36,966 bases of DNA from Microvirga vignae (GCF_001017175.1 NZ_LCYG01000063.1:28320-65285), one strand, 5' to 3'. Positions 9,530 to 17,986 are shown, numbered from the stretch's first letter. Translations and numbers: made by a program. The notes: generated from the sequence alone by a model not told the origin.

Positions 9530-10198
9530 ATGGATCGCTTCCGGCCGAAATACGTGACTTTTGATTGCCATGGCACGCTGATCAATTTCCAAATGGCGGA
9601 AGCCGCTCGGGATCTGTTCGGTCATCTTCTGGATGGGCCGCGCATGGACGAATTCATCAGAAACTTCCAAGCCTACCGCATCGATGAGGTGTTGCAGGAC
9701 TGGAAGCCCTATGCCGATGTCGTTCACAACGCATTGGAGCGCACCTGCCGCCGCAACAACGTCGCATTCCGTGCCGAAGACGCTGAAGCGATCTACAACC
9801 GCATCCCGACCTGGGGACCGCATCCGGACGTCCCTGAGGGTTTGGCTAAGCTAGCCAAGGAAATTCCGCTGGTTATCCTTTCGAACTCCATGATGGCCCA
9901 AATTCCGTCGAACGTGGCAAAGCTCGGCGCGCCATTTCATGCCGTCTACACCGCTGAACAGGCGGGGGCTTATAAGCCGCACTTCAAGGCGTTCGAGTAT
10001 ATGTTCGACATGTTGGGATGCGGCCCAGAGGACATAACTCACGTTTCCTCGTCTTTCCGCCACGACCTGATGTCTGCCTATGATCTAGGCATCAAGAGCA
10101 AGGTCTGGGTTAATCGCGGCCATGAGCCCGCCAACCCCTATTACGAGTACACCGAAATCCGCGATGTGACGCAGCTACCCGGCGTTTTCGGGCTCTGA
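9530..10198 (+). CDS. HAD-superfamily hydrolase, haloacid dehalogenase type II-like
   Basis: A 222-residue cytosolic hydrolase. I choose ATG 9530 because AGGA lies 9 bases upstream; a TTG at 9512 is the only earlier in-frame option. Motif I is FDCHGTLINF with nucleophile Asp12; motif II is VILSNS; motif III is the Lys of GAYKPHFKAF; motif IV is represented by HVSSSFRHDLMSAYDLG. This layout matches type II (L-2-haloacid) dehalogenases and their phosphatase-like relatives. The stop is 8 bases before the following kinase start, so the genes are probably co-transcribed, suggesting a phosphatase or hydrolase step on a related small molecule. True dehalogenase activity is not implied by sequence alone. 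Confidence 0.8.
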   Translation: MDRFRPKYVTFDCHGTLINFQMAEAARDLFGHLLDGPRMDEFIRNFQAYRIDEVLQDWKPYADVVHNALERTCRRNNVAFRAEDAEAIYNRIPTWGPHPDVPEGLAKLAKEIPLVILSNSMMAQIPSNVAKLGAPFHAVYTAEQAGAYKPHFKAFEYMFDMLGCGPEDITHVSSSFRHDLMSAYDLGIKSKVWVNRGHEPANPYYEYTEIRDVTQLPGVFGL

Positions 10199-10206
10199 GG
10201 GCGCGA

Positions 10207-11421
10207 ATGGGGCGCGGGGCTTCATGGCTGGAGCGCTCCACCTTTTGCAGCATGAAGGACACCATCTCCAACAGGCGAGGATCTTTCGAATTGGGTGCTT
10301 GTATTGATCTGGTCCCCGATAAAGAAGCAGGTCAGCGCAATAGCTCTATGGCTGCGGGGCGCGACCATCTGCCCTGCGCGGCAGCCTCAACCGAAGCCTA
10401 TTTTCGCGCTGCCGCCGCAATCCTGGCGATGCGGCCGGGCTCCTCCGAACCGGACATGTCGGCGGCACTGCTAAAGCGCCACTACGGATTGGCGGGATCG
10501 ATCACGACATTATCCTCCGAGGTCGAGCGCACTGATGAGGTCAACCTGTCGGACGGCCGCCAACTAATCCTGAAGACGTCGACAAGACCGGAGGCGATCG
10601 ACAGCTTTCGTTTCCAAACCGCCGCCATGGCGGGATTACAAGGGGCCGCCGGCTTCGTTGCACCCGAAGTGCTCCGCACGAGCAGCGGCGCATTGATGTT
10701 TGAGCAAGAGGGGGTATGCGGGTACTTGCAGACCCGGATTGAGGGCATTCCGCTGCACCGGGCGATGTCCACTCCAGACCTGCTTTTTCGAACTGGCAGC
10801 GCTCTCGCCCGGCTGAACTTAGCCCTTGAGCAGGTCAATGTGCCTGCGGCCCACCGCCCCGTTCTTTGGCATGTCGGGTGCTGGTCGCGGTTGATGGAAC
10901 TAGAGCAATACCTGCCATCCGGGAGCATTGCCGATAGCGTTCGCGTCGCGATGGCAGAGTATGCGGAGTTTGTTGAGCCACAAATCTCGAATGTGGCGTG
11001 GCAGGTCACTCATAATGATCCCAGCCCATTCAATATGATGGTGACTGGCCAGGGAATGGGTTTCATCGATTTTGGCGATGGCTGCTGGAGCCCTAGGATC
11101 CAGGATCTTGCGATCGCAGCAAGTCACGTCGCAACGGATTCGACCCTTCCTCTAGGTGGGGCCGAACATCCTATCGCCGGCTAGGCCTCTGTCATTGCAC
11201 TTTCGACGCTGGAAGCAAGACTGCTCGTCGGACTGATGCGGGCGCGACAAAGCGCATTGATCTTGGTCAATTACTGGCGCTCCCACCTTTTTCCGGCCGA
11301 CGCCCAGTACATCAAAAAGAACGTTGCGCGTGCCGAGCACGGCCTTTCTATCCTGGCGCCAGTTGGTGTCGCATCGGGCGAGGCGACAGTCTTGGCGGTA
11401 AGGACGACGACATTGCCGTAA
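10207..11421 (+). pseudogene. APH-type small-molecule kinase interrupted by an amber codon
   Basis: Aminoglycoside-phosphotransferase-fold kinase of the type that pairs with class III aminotransferase-like phospho-lyases (hydroxylysine or phosphoethanolamine metabolism). GAGGGCG precedes the ATG at 10207. Landmarks are the kinase lobe LSDGRQLILKTS, catalytic loop VTHNDPSPFNMMV (HxDxxxxN) and metal-binding FIDFGDG. An in-frame TAG at 11182-11184 (AEHPIAG-stop) is followed without frame change by the expected C-terminal helices (LSTLEARLLVGLMRARQSA, VNYWRSHLFP) to a TAA at 11419-11421. A Tyr codon changed to amber is the simplest explanation. The truncated 325-residue protein keeps the catalytic residues but loses about 80 C-terminal residues, so residual function is possible. 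The first 80 residues are longer than usual and resemble nothing I know. Confidence 0.75.
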
Positions 11422-11501
11422 CGCCATTTCGGTTCGCTCGACCGGCACGGTTGCCAGAATCGTGAATTCACCAAGGTACTCTTTCAGATAGGCAGCAGCA
11501 C

Positions 11502-12830
11502 ATGTCCACAGATCTCATGCCTAATCGCTACAGACCCGGCGAATCCGACCTTCCCAGGCGCGAGTCCGAGCTAATTGCTCGCCGTGACGCAGTTCTGGGG
11601 GCCTCTTATCGGCTCCAGTACCGCCGGCCCGTGCACTTCGTGCGCGGCGAAGGCATGTGGCTCTACGATCCTGACGGGCGGGCCTATCTTGACTTCTATA
11701 ATAACGTGCCGTCTCTCGGCCATTGCCACCCGGAAGTAAACGCCGCAATGGCTGAGCAGGCGGGCCGAATAAGCGCCAACACGCGCTATCTCGAGCCAAA
11801 ACTTGTCGACTATGCCGAGCGGTTGGTCGATACTTTCCCAAACGAGCTCGACCGGGTAGTTTTTACTTGCACGGGGAGTGAGTCCAACGATCTGGCCCTG
11901 CGTATCGCGCGATTTATGAGCGGCAACGAAGGCGTGATCGTTTCCTCCTATGCGTATCACGGCACGAGTGCGGCTGCCGCCGCGGTTTCGCCGAACTTGG
12001 GCGACGCAGTCAAGCTCAGCCCATTCGTGCGCATGGTATCCCTACCCGGCCCGGCGGGCGTGCCGGAAGCCCAGGCTGCGGACTTCTTCGAGGCACAGAT
12101 TCGTTCAGCCATTATGGATCTGAACCGTCGTGGCATGGGCATTGCGGCCCTGCTCATCGACAGTATTTTTTCCAGCGATGGTGTATGGGTAGACCCTCCT
12201 GGCTTCATTGCCAGCGGAGCTGCAGCGGTGCGGGAGGCAGGTGGCCTCGTCATTGCCGACGAAGTTCAACCGGGCTTTGGGCGAACTGGCGCTTATATGT
12301 GGGGCTTCGAGCGGCACGGGATCGTTCCGGATCTTGTTACCCTCGGCAAGCCGATGGGCAACGGATTTCCAATTGGCGCTGTCGTTGGTCGCAGAGCCCC
12401 GATGGAGCAGTTCGGTGCCACCTCTCGCTACTCGAACACGTTCGCCGGAAACACAGTTGGAATAGCGACCGCGGACGCCGTGCTAACGATCTTGCAGCGT
12501 GACCAAATCCCCCAAAAAGCGCTTGCCGTGAGCCAGCGCCTCCGAGCCGGGCTGGAGGAGATCGCAAAGCAGCATTATGAAGTTCGTGCAATCCGAAACG
12601 CCGGTCTTTTCTTTGGCGTCGACATGGGGCCTGAGGGCACACCGGCGGCAGGCTGGCGTGCGATGGCTTTGGATGTGGTCAACGCAATGCGGGATGACGG
12701 CGTACTTATCAGCACGACAGGGGCCAATGAGGATACACTTAAAGTGCGCCCTCCGCTCGTTTGCCAAGCCGAGCATGTTGACCTCTTCCTTGCATCCATG
12801 AAGCGCGCGCTCATCAAGGTCGCAGGCTAG
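11502..12830 (+). CDS. Class III PLP-dependent aminotransferase / phospho-lyase-like
   Basis: A 442-residue fold-type I PLP enzyme. The Schiff-base lysine is K283 in TLGKPMGNGFP, and D253 in IADEVQPGFGRTG binds the pyridine nitrogen. TGSESNDLALRIAR near 124-137 is the phosphate-binding region. The sequence resembles the AGXT2L/ethanolamine-phosphate and 5-phosphohydroxylysine phospho-lyase branch, enzymes that eliminate phosphate and ammonia from an amino-alcohol phosphate. The adjacent APH-type kinase, now amber-interrupted, is the usual supplier of such a substrate. Together they suggest a kinase/phospho-lyase route for a hydroxylated amine or amino acid. An ordinary omega-aminotransferase remains possible. 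The gene is intact, starting 80 bases after the end of the kinase. Confidence 0.83.
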   Translation: MSTDLMPNRYRPGESDLPRRESELIARRDAVLGASYRLQYRRPVHFVRGEGMWLYDPDGRAYLDFYNNVPSLGHCHPEVNAAMAEQAGRISANTRYLEPKLVDYAERLVDTFPNELDRVVFTCTGSESNDLALRIARFMSGNEGVIVSSYAYHGTSAAAAAVSPNLGDAVKLSPFVRMVSLPGPAGVPEAQAADFFEAQIRSAIMDLNRRGMGIAALLIDSIFSSDGVWVDPPGFIASGAAAVREAGGLVIADEVQPGFGRTGAYMWGFERHGIVPDLVTLGKPMGNGFPIGAVVGRRAPMEQFGATSRYSNTFAGNTVGIATADAVLTILQRDQIPQKALAVSQRLRAGLEEIAKQHYEVRAIRNAGLFFGVDMGPEGTPAAGWRAMALDVVNAMRDDGVLISTTGANEDTLKVRPPLVCQAEHVDLFLASMKRALIKVAG

Positions 12831-12906
12831 ACCGCGTACCTACGAGCAGGTGGCCGGGCCTGAGTCGAGTACCGGCCGAATGCATGCACTAGGAAGGAGA
12901 TTGGCG

Positions 12907-12975
12907 GTGTCGGTCTTGGATCGAATGGCCGAGCATCTCGGCCGCGAAAGTTTGACCAGGGATAAGACACTATGA
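12907..12975 (+). CDS. Putative 22-codon leader ORF coupled to the GNAT gene
   Basis: GTG start at 12907 is preceded at 7 bases by a strong ribosome-binding site (AAGGAG, 12894-12899). The frame reads MSVLDRMAEHLGRESLTRD, then KTL and TGA, and the stop overlaps the ATG of the next gene as ATGA. The message also contains a perfect hairpin GGCCGAG-CAT-CTCGGCC (12927-12943). A tight start, overlap and hairpin suggest a translationally coupled leader peptide; it could equally be the surviving N-terminus of a deleted gene. No homologue is recognised. Confidence 0.35.
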   Translation: MSVLDRMAEHLGRESLTRDKTL

Positions 12976-13499
12976 TCCGCTTTTCAGCACCTGCTGCAAA
13001 TGCTAATCATGCCGCCATGCATATTCGCCCCGCCTCATCTGCTGACACTCCCGCCGTCTGGTCGATCATCGAGCCCATGATCCGAGCGGGAGAAACCTAT
13101 ACGATTGATCGTAACCTGAGCCGGGCAGAGGCTCTTGCCTACTGGATGGGAGCAGACAAGGAAGTCTTCGTTGCCGAGGAAGCGGGCGCCATCCTCGGCA
13201 CCTACTACATGCGTCCCAATCAGGATGGCGGTGGTCGGCATGTTTGCAACTGTGGATACGTCACAGCACCTGATGCGACGGGTAGAGGCGTCGCACGCCG
13301 TATGTGCGAACACTCAATGGTAACCGCCCGCGCCAACGGGTATCGGGCAATGCAGTTCAACTTCGTGGTGAGCACCAACCAGCGCGCCATTTCGCTATGG
13401 CAGAAAATGGGTTTTGAAGTTGTGGGCACGTTGCCCGGCGCGTTCAGGCACCCGACACATGGCTATGTTGACGCCTTCGTTATGTATCAAGCGCTATAG
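12972..13499 (+). CDS. GNAT family N-acetyltransferase
   Basis: A 175-residue single-domain acetyltransferase. The fold is complete: MHIRPASSADTPAVWSIIEP at the start of the domain, catalytic-strand region HVCNCGYVTAPDATGRG with acetyl-CoA motif (ATGRGVARRMCEH), and terminal NQRAISLWQKMGFEVVGTLPGAF. This resembles uncharacterised GNATs related to phosphinothricin acetyltransferases, but the substrate is unknown. ATG 12972 overlaps the stop of a short upstream ORF with a strong ribosome-binding site, which supports this start over the internal ATG at 13017. It follows the aminotransferase on the same strand, though 140 bases away. Confidence 0.82.
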   Translation: MIRFSAPAANANHAAMHIRPASSADTPAVWSIIEPMIRAGETYTIDRNLSRAEALAYWMGADKEVFVAEEAGAILGTYYMRPNQDGGGRHVCNCGYVTAPDATGRGVARRMCEHSMVTARANGYRAMQFNFVVSTNQRAISLWQKMGFEVVGTLPGAFRHPTHGYVDAFVMYQAL

Positions 13500-13833
13500 A
13501 CGAAGTTGGCGTTCGCGACGTTGGATGACGATGCTGCAGTGTCCAACTGGACGGCCCCGTCTATTAAACTCGGCCAAAACCGGACAGACCGCATGCGGCC
13601 CCAAACAGGTTATGCCGCAAGCATACCTACACCGCCAGAAGCCGAGAAAACAATCGGAACTTGTAGCGTATTTCCGGTAGGTGTGGGGATCGACGGTATC
13701 GGTCCTCCGCTATCAATTCGTACCACCCCCGACAAAGCTCGGAAATCCTGACGTTTGCCAGCAATTGGTAGGCCATTCGCCGGACACGTGTCACCGCAAT
13801 GTGACACCGTCCAACGACGAGGATTTTACCCTC
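13500..13833. other. Non-coding stretch before the integrase remnant
   Basis: About 330 bases with no recognisable protein on either strand. The only structure I see is the palindrome at 13788-13807, reported separately. Open frames here give no familiar motif. Confidence 0.4.
13788..13807. promoter_or_regulatory. Perfect palindrome GTGTCAC-N6-GTGACAC
   Basis: Seven-base arms with a six-base spacer (CGCAAT), centred 36 bases upstream of the ATG of the truncated integrase. The size and symmetry fit a dimeric repressor or recombinase-associated binding site. The protein that binds it is unknown. Confidence 0.45.
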
Positions 13834-14277
13834 ATGGCAGAGGCTGCTTACATCATCAAGAAAGACGGGCGATACTGGTTTCAGAAAAGATTCGGTGCGC
13901 AGAGCGGCATCTCGCCGGGTCTGGCCAGTCATTGCCGCGTTGCACTGCGAGCGGCCGACTATCGGCAGGCCGTTTCCCGGATGCTGAAGGTCATGCGCAT
14001 GGTCCAGTCATATGAAATCCAGGCCGACATAGTGGACCGCGCGAATACCTTGCTCGCGGAGATGCAGCGTTTCAATGCGACGGCCGGATGTTGGCCAGAG
14101 GGTCTTAGCAGGAGCTTTCGCAGATCGGGGGAGAAAGCCATCGGAAATTGGGTATGCAGGGCTCATTCGACATTTTGTGCTGCGTACCCGGTGCGACAGT
14201 GCTTGCACGTGGACCAGCCAGCACCAGGCGAGCCGATGGCAAAAGTGTCACGCTCCGGATGCGGACGTGTGGCGTAG
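13834..14277 (+). pseudogene. Truncated tyrosine-recombinase (integrase) N-terminus
   Basis: From ATG 13834 the product begins MAEAAYIIKKDGRYWFQKRF, then GLASHCRVALRAADYRQAVSRMLKVM. This is the N-terminal SAM-like/DUF6538-type region seen in phage-like integrases of Hyphomicrobiales (basic 'YII/KRDGRYWFQKR' start, then a helical region ending with an ...LL.EMQRF segment). After about residue 75 the sequence loses family character, and the stop at 14277 comes long before any catalytic R-H-R-Y domain. Intact proteins are about 400-550 residues. It probably marks the edge of an old integrated element. The assignment rests on the first 60 residues. Confidence 0.5.
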
Positions 14278-14308
14278 GCCCCGACTTCAAAACGGGTAGG
14301 TATTATTA

Positions 14309-15301
14309 ATGAAAACGCTGCTGCTTAAGAAGGATGAAGTAGGACGGCTAATCGGTATGACGGAAGTCATCGGCGCGGTGGAGGAGGCTTACAAAGCCTT
14401 CAGCAGTGATCAGGTGGAACAACCTGACTATATCGGGATACATCTCCCCTCTCTCCGTGGAGAAATTGACTTCAAGCTTGGCTATTGCAAAGTCAATGAA
14501 ATCATCTCTATGAAAGCGCACTCTGGAGGGTTCGCCAACAACCCGGCAGAACACGGCGTGCCGAATAGCATGGGCACCATTCTCGTGTTTGATGCCAGGA
14601 GCTGTGCGTTGATCTGCATCATGGATGGAAGCTTGATCACCGGCCTTAGAACCGGGGCGTCTGGAGCCGTTTCCGTCAAAGCACTGGCGCGAAAAAACGC
14701 CAGGACAATCGCATCGATCGGCACAGGCAATCAGGCGAGAATGCAAATCCGGGCGATCAACGAGGTCATGAAGATCGGAGAGATCCACGCTTGGAGCCCC
14801 ACCCCGGATACGCTTTCCAAATACAAGACGGACATCGAACGCGAATTCGGCATTCCTGTCATCGTCGCAAGCTCTAAGAAGGAAGCGGTTGAGCAGGCCG
14901 ATATCTTGATTACGACGACCCGGGGAAAAGGGGAGCTTGTGGAAGCGGATTGGGTGAAGCCCGGCACACACATCGTTGCAATCGGCACAGATCAACGTGG
15001 CAAACAGGAGCTGGATCCGGAGCTCTTCAGGAACGCGAAAATCATCGTCGACTCGATCACGCAATGCACAGAAAAGGGCGAGACCTGGCACCCGCTGAAT
15101 AAAAGTATCATTGCCAAAGACGACATCCATGGCGAAATCGGCGAGGTATTGTTGGGAAGGAAGCCGGGACGAGAAAGTGATGACGAAATCACGATTTTCG
15201 ATTCCACGGGTATGGCCATACAAGACAATACGACAGCCAGCAAAATCTATCAGAACGCAATAGCCAATAACGTCGGTACTTTCTTTCAGTTTTTTGAGTA
15301 A
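14309..15301 (+). CDS. Ornithine cyclodeaminase / mu-crystallin family protein
   Basis: A 330-residue NAD(P)-dependent enzyme. The substrate-binding region contains K69 (MKAHSGG) and R114 in ITGLRTGASGA, followed by the nucleotide-binding GTGNQARMQIRAI (GxGxxA at 138-143). IVAIGTDQRGKQELDPELF is a conserved dimer/catalytic region. Family members include ornithine cyclodeaminase, ketimine and iminosuccinate reductases, alanine dehydrogenases and the ectoine-degradation protein EutC. Its stop overlaps the start of a PLP dehydratase (TAATG), so the two are translationally coupled. That pairing also occurs in the beta-hydroxyaspartate cycle (BhcD/BhcB) and in EutC/EutB, so the specific reaction is open. 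The two genes are visibly poorer in GC than the left-hand neighbours, suggesting separate acquisition. Confidence 0.85.
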   Translation: MKTLLLKKDEVGRLIGMTEVIGAVEEAYKAFSSDQVEQPDYIGIHLPSLRGEIDFKLGYCKVNEIISMKAHSGGFANNPAEHGVPNSMGTILVFDARSCALICIMDGSLITGLRTGASGAVSVKALARKNARTIASIGTGNQARMQIRAINEVMKIGEIHAWSPTPDTLSKYKTDIEREFGIPVIVASSKKEAVEQADILITTTRGKGELVEADWVKPGTHIVAIGTDQRGKQELDPELFRNAKIIVDSITQCTEKGETWHPLNKSIIAKDDIHGEIGEVLLGRKPGRESDDEITIFDSTGMAIQDNTTASKIYQNAIANNVGTFFQFFE

Positions 15302-16299
15302 TGACTATGCGCAACTACCCCACCATTCAGGACATCCGTGAAGCTCAGGAACGGCTGAAACCGCACATCAGACATACGCCGTTATTGCGTGCAGAAAAAA
15401 TAGAGAAAGCCGTTGGTTGTCAGCTATATCTCAAACCTGAAACCCTGCAGATTACTGGCGCCTTTAAAATTCGCGGTGCCCTGAACAAGGCCCTTTCGCT
15501 CCCAAGAGAAGAGATCGCAAACGGCATCATTGCGACGTCGTCGGGCAATCATGCCCAGGGGCTTGCTTACGCCGCCAGAATGCTCGGCGTGAAAGCGATA
15601 TTGGTTCTTCCGGTCACCACACCAAAAATCAAAATCGAAAACACAAAAGCCCTCGGGGCAGAAGTCATTCTTTTCGATGGCGACACCGCTGCCAGATGGA
15701 AAAGGGTGCACGAAATCGCCGAAGAAAACAAATACGCGGCTGTTCACGCTTTTGAGGACCCCATCGTGATGGCCGGTCAAGGAACGATCGGGTGTGAAAT
15801 ACTGGAGGACCTAGACGATGTGGACACGGTCATTGTTCCCGTAGGCGGCGGAGGCCTTATCTCAGGAATCGCTACCGCTATCAAAGAAACGAAACCATCA
15901 GTGCGCGTTATAGGCGCAGAGCCTGCCTTGACACCGAAGTATTTTCACAGCCGGATAAGCAAGGAGCGCACATCGCTTCCCTTGAAGAACACGATTGCGG
16001 ATGGCCTGAGGATAAGCGTTCCGGGTCAAAACCCATATCCGATTATCGAAAAGTATGTGGACGAGATCGTTCTCGTTGAAGACGAGCACATTATCGCGGG
16101 TATGCGTACCCTTGCCAAGGATGCGAAATTGATCGCTGAACCGGCCGCCTCGATTGGTATTGGAGCTTTGTTGGCCGGCTCTATAAAAGTCAAACCGGAT
16201 GAGGAAGTTTGCGCGGTGTTAACTGGAGGGAACTGGGACTTATGCGACCTTGCTGAGATATACAATGTTGCCGAGCAAGCTTTTCCAGAACGGATTTGA
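15301..16299 (+). CDS. Threonine/serine/hydroxyaspartate dehydratase-family PLP enzyme
   Basis: A 332-residue fold-type II PLP enzyme without a C-terminal ACT regulatory domain, so catabolic in type. The PLP lysine is K56 in TGAFKIRGA; the substrate loop SGNHAQG lies at 81-87; the phosphate-binding glycine loop VGGGG is at 181-185. The conserved C-terminal segment is VLTGGNWD, where many threonine dehydratases have GGN.D. Such enzymes deaminate L-threonine/L-serine, racemise serine, or act on 3-hydroxyaspartate. ATG 15301 shares a base with the preceding stop. The partner is an ornithine-cyclodeaminase-family gene; together they may deaminate a hydroxy-amino acid and then reduce the resulting imine, but no aldolase or aminotransferase of the known cycles is adjacent. 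Confidence 0.83.
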   Translation: MTMRNYPTIQDIREAQERLKPHIRHTPLLRAEKIEKAVGCQLYLKPETLQITGAFKIRGALNKALSLPREEIANGIIATSSGNHAQGLAYAARMLGVKAILVLPVTTPKIKIENTKALGAEVILFDGDTAARWKRVHEIAEENKYAAVHAFEDPIVMAGQGTIGCEILEDLDDVDTVIVPVGGGGLISGIATAIKETKPSVRVIGAEPALTPKYFHSRISKERTSLPLKNTIADGLRISVPGQNPYPIIEKYVDEIVLVEDEHIIAGMRTLAKDAKLIAEPAASIGIGALLAGSIKVKPDEEVCAVLTGGNWDLCDLAEIYNVAEQAFPERI

Positions 16300-16463
16300 A
16301 AGTTCCCTACGAATAAAAAAGTTGAACCCGTTTGTGAAAGCATTTCGATAAAGTATTCGTCAGGAGATTATTAACCGCGCTGAATAAAGCGTGGCGCGAA
16401 GGATGGCGAGAAAGGACCCGGAGAATACGACATGCGAGATGTTCGTGGGCTATCGCGAAATGC

Positions 16464-17374
16464 TAAGAGCCCGTCCCGAAAAGGGTTGAGTGGTCGAGGA
16501 TGGCGTGCTTCCAAGAGGGTGCTGAAGCCTGACTTGGAACCGCGATGTGGACCCCGGCCACTCGGCGGCAGTATAGCCGCGACGAGTTGCGTTACGACAC
16601 CGATTTGACCGATGCCGAATGGGCTCTGATCGAGCCACTTCTGCCTGAGCCCCACGCCCGCGGACGCCCCTGGCTCTGGCCCGCCCGGGAGATCCTGAAC
16701 GCGATCTTCTACGTCCTGCGCGGCGGCATCGCCTGGCGGCTGTTGACCGCCGATTCGCCGCCCAGGAGCACCGTCTTCCGCCGGTTCAGCCTGTGGCGTG
16801 ACACCGGCCTGCTTGAGGCCATCAACCATCTGCTGGTCATGGCGGATCGCGAGCGGGTTGGGCGGGAAGCCTCGCCCACAACTGCCGTGCTCGACAGCCC
16901 GAGTGTGAAGACACCCAGAGCGGCGGCCTCAGAGGCTATAAGGCGGGCCAGAAGGTCAAGGGCCGCAAGCGCCAGGTGATGGTCGACACCGACGGGCGCG
17001 GGCTGATCCTGGAGCCGCAGCCTGCTGATGTGCAGGACCGCGATGGCGCGCCGGTGGTCCTGCGCCTGTCGCGGGGCTCGTTCCCATTCATCGACAAAGC
17101 CTTCGCCGATAGCGGTTATGCCGGAGAGGCTCCCGCCCAGGCGATCTCGAACCGCATCAAGATCGTCAAAAAGCCGCCGGATCAGGTGGGGTTTACGGTG
17201 CATCCTCGCCGCTGGGTGGTTGAACGGTTCTTCGCGTGGATCAGCCGCAACCGACGGCTCTGGAAGGATCCGGAGGCGACGCTCACGTCAGCCCGGGCCT
17301 TCCTCTATGCCGCTTCCGTCATGCTCCTCGTCCGCCGATTGGGACGGCACTCATGACTACGGGACGGACTCTTA
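16464..17374 (+). mobile_element. IS5-family (IS427-type) insertion sequence, about 0.9 kb
   Basis: Ends read TAAGAGCCCGTCCCGAA on the left (16464-16480) and TAAGAGTCCGTCCCGTA as the complement of the right end (17358-17374): 15 of 17 positions match. The size and transposase type fit the IS427 group. Whether TAA belongs to the repeat or to the target is unclear; direct target copies are not obvious. The right end directly abuts, and supplies the stop codon of, the XRE regulator gene on the other strand. Confidence 0.78.
16545..17356 (+). pseudogene. IS5-family transposase, frameshifted
   Basis: The N-terminal part (DLTDAEWALIEPLLP, ILNAIFYVLRGGIAWRLL) runs to AVLDSPSVKT with the first catalytic Asp. 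Near 16911 the frame moves by one: SGGLRGYKAGQKVKGRKRQV, DTDGRGLILEP, then DKAFADSGYAG (second Asp region) and RRWVVERFFAWISRNRRLWKD (Glu) follow in the other frame to TGA at 17356. Restoring one C (AAG ACC ACC CAG) rebuilds the usual SVKTTQSGG, so a single-base deletion is the simplest reading. Some IS427-group elements are thought to express transposase by programmed frameshift over two overlapping frames, so it may not be fully dead. Confidence 0.8.
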
Positions 17375-17986
17375 CGCAATTGCCTCAGACTTTATAATCC
17401 AAAGCACTTCCGTCTTCGAGGTAGACAGATTCCTAAAAGAATGTGGGATAGCTCCATCAAACTGGAAACTATCGCCAGGTTCAAGCTCAAACGTACTTGT
17501 CCCAACTGTCAGTTCGAAGCGACCACTTACTACAACGCCAGCTTTCTCTCCATTGCGCATCCAGGGCTCCGAGCCCGAGTTTCCCTCTGGGCTTAAGATC
17601 AACATCAGCAATTCCAGGTCAGACGTGCGCACTGGGGATAGCAGTTCCTTAATCAGCCCGATATTCTTGAACTCCATCTGAATTCTGTCGGCTCTGCGGA
17701 CAATGGTCGAAGAACCTATATCGTGCCCTGAACCGAACTTCTGAAAGAGATCGCCAAGCTCTACTCCAAGTGCACGACTGATCCGCCCCAATGTATTCAG
17801 AGAGGGAGTAGCTTGGCCGCGCTCAATGTGACTAAGCATAGCAACAGAGACTTTCGACACCTGTGAAAGCTCCGCCAAAGAAAGCTTCTTCATTGCACGG
17901 AGCTGACGAAGCCGAGCGCCAAATTCCGCCAATGGGAACGGGTCATCATTGTCATCGGTCGGCACGAGTGACATCGTGTTCTGCAT
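17372..17986 (-). CDS. XRE-family regulator with C-terminal cupin sensor domain
   Basis: About 204 residues from ATG 17986; an internal ATG at 17974 and an upstream TTG frame are alternatives because no ribosome-binding site is well placed. A helix-turn-helix (FGARLRQLRAMKKLSLAELS, then SHIERGQATPSLNTLGRISRAL) is followed by a cupin domain ending PGDSFQFDGAIPHSFRNLS. Such regulators usually control divergent catabolic genes and sense a small ligand in the cupin barrel. It diverges from hyuA-hyuB-SBP-ridA across a 520-base AT-rich region containing a palindrome, so it is their likely regulator. The stop TAA lies at the very edge of the IS5 terminal repeat, so the last residues may be altered by insertion. 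Confidence 0.82.
   Translation of the reverse strand: MQNTMSLVPTDDNDDPFPLAEFGARLRQLRAMKKLSLAELSQVSKVSVAMLSHIERGQATPSLNTLGRISRALGVELGDLFQKFGSGHDIGSSTIVRRADRIQMEFKNIGLIKELLSPVRTSDLELLMLILSPEGNSGSEPWMRNGEKAGVVVSGRFELTVGTSTFELEPGDSFQFDGAIPHSFRNLSTSKTEVLWIIKSEAIA

Noticed and set aside
13627..13932. 101-codon minus-strand frame upstream of the integrase remnant
   Set aside because: No motif, no ribosome-binding site, overlaps a palindrome and the integrase start.
16900..16920. Programmed ribosomal frameshift site in the IS5 transposase
   Set aside because: No clear slippery heptamer; adding one C restores the conserved SVKTTQSGG, so simple deletion is preferred, though not proven.
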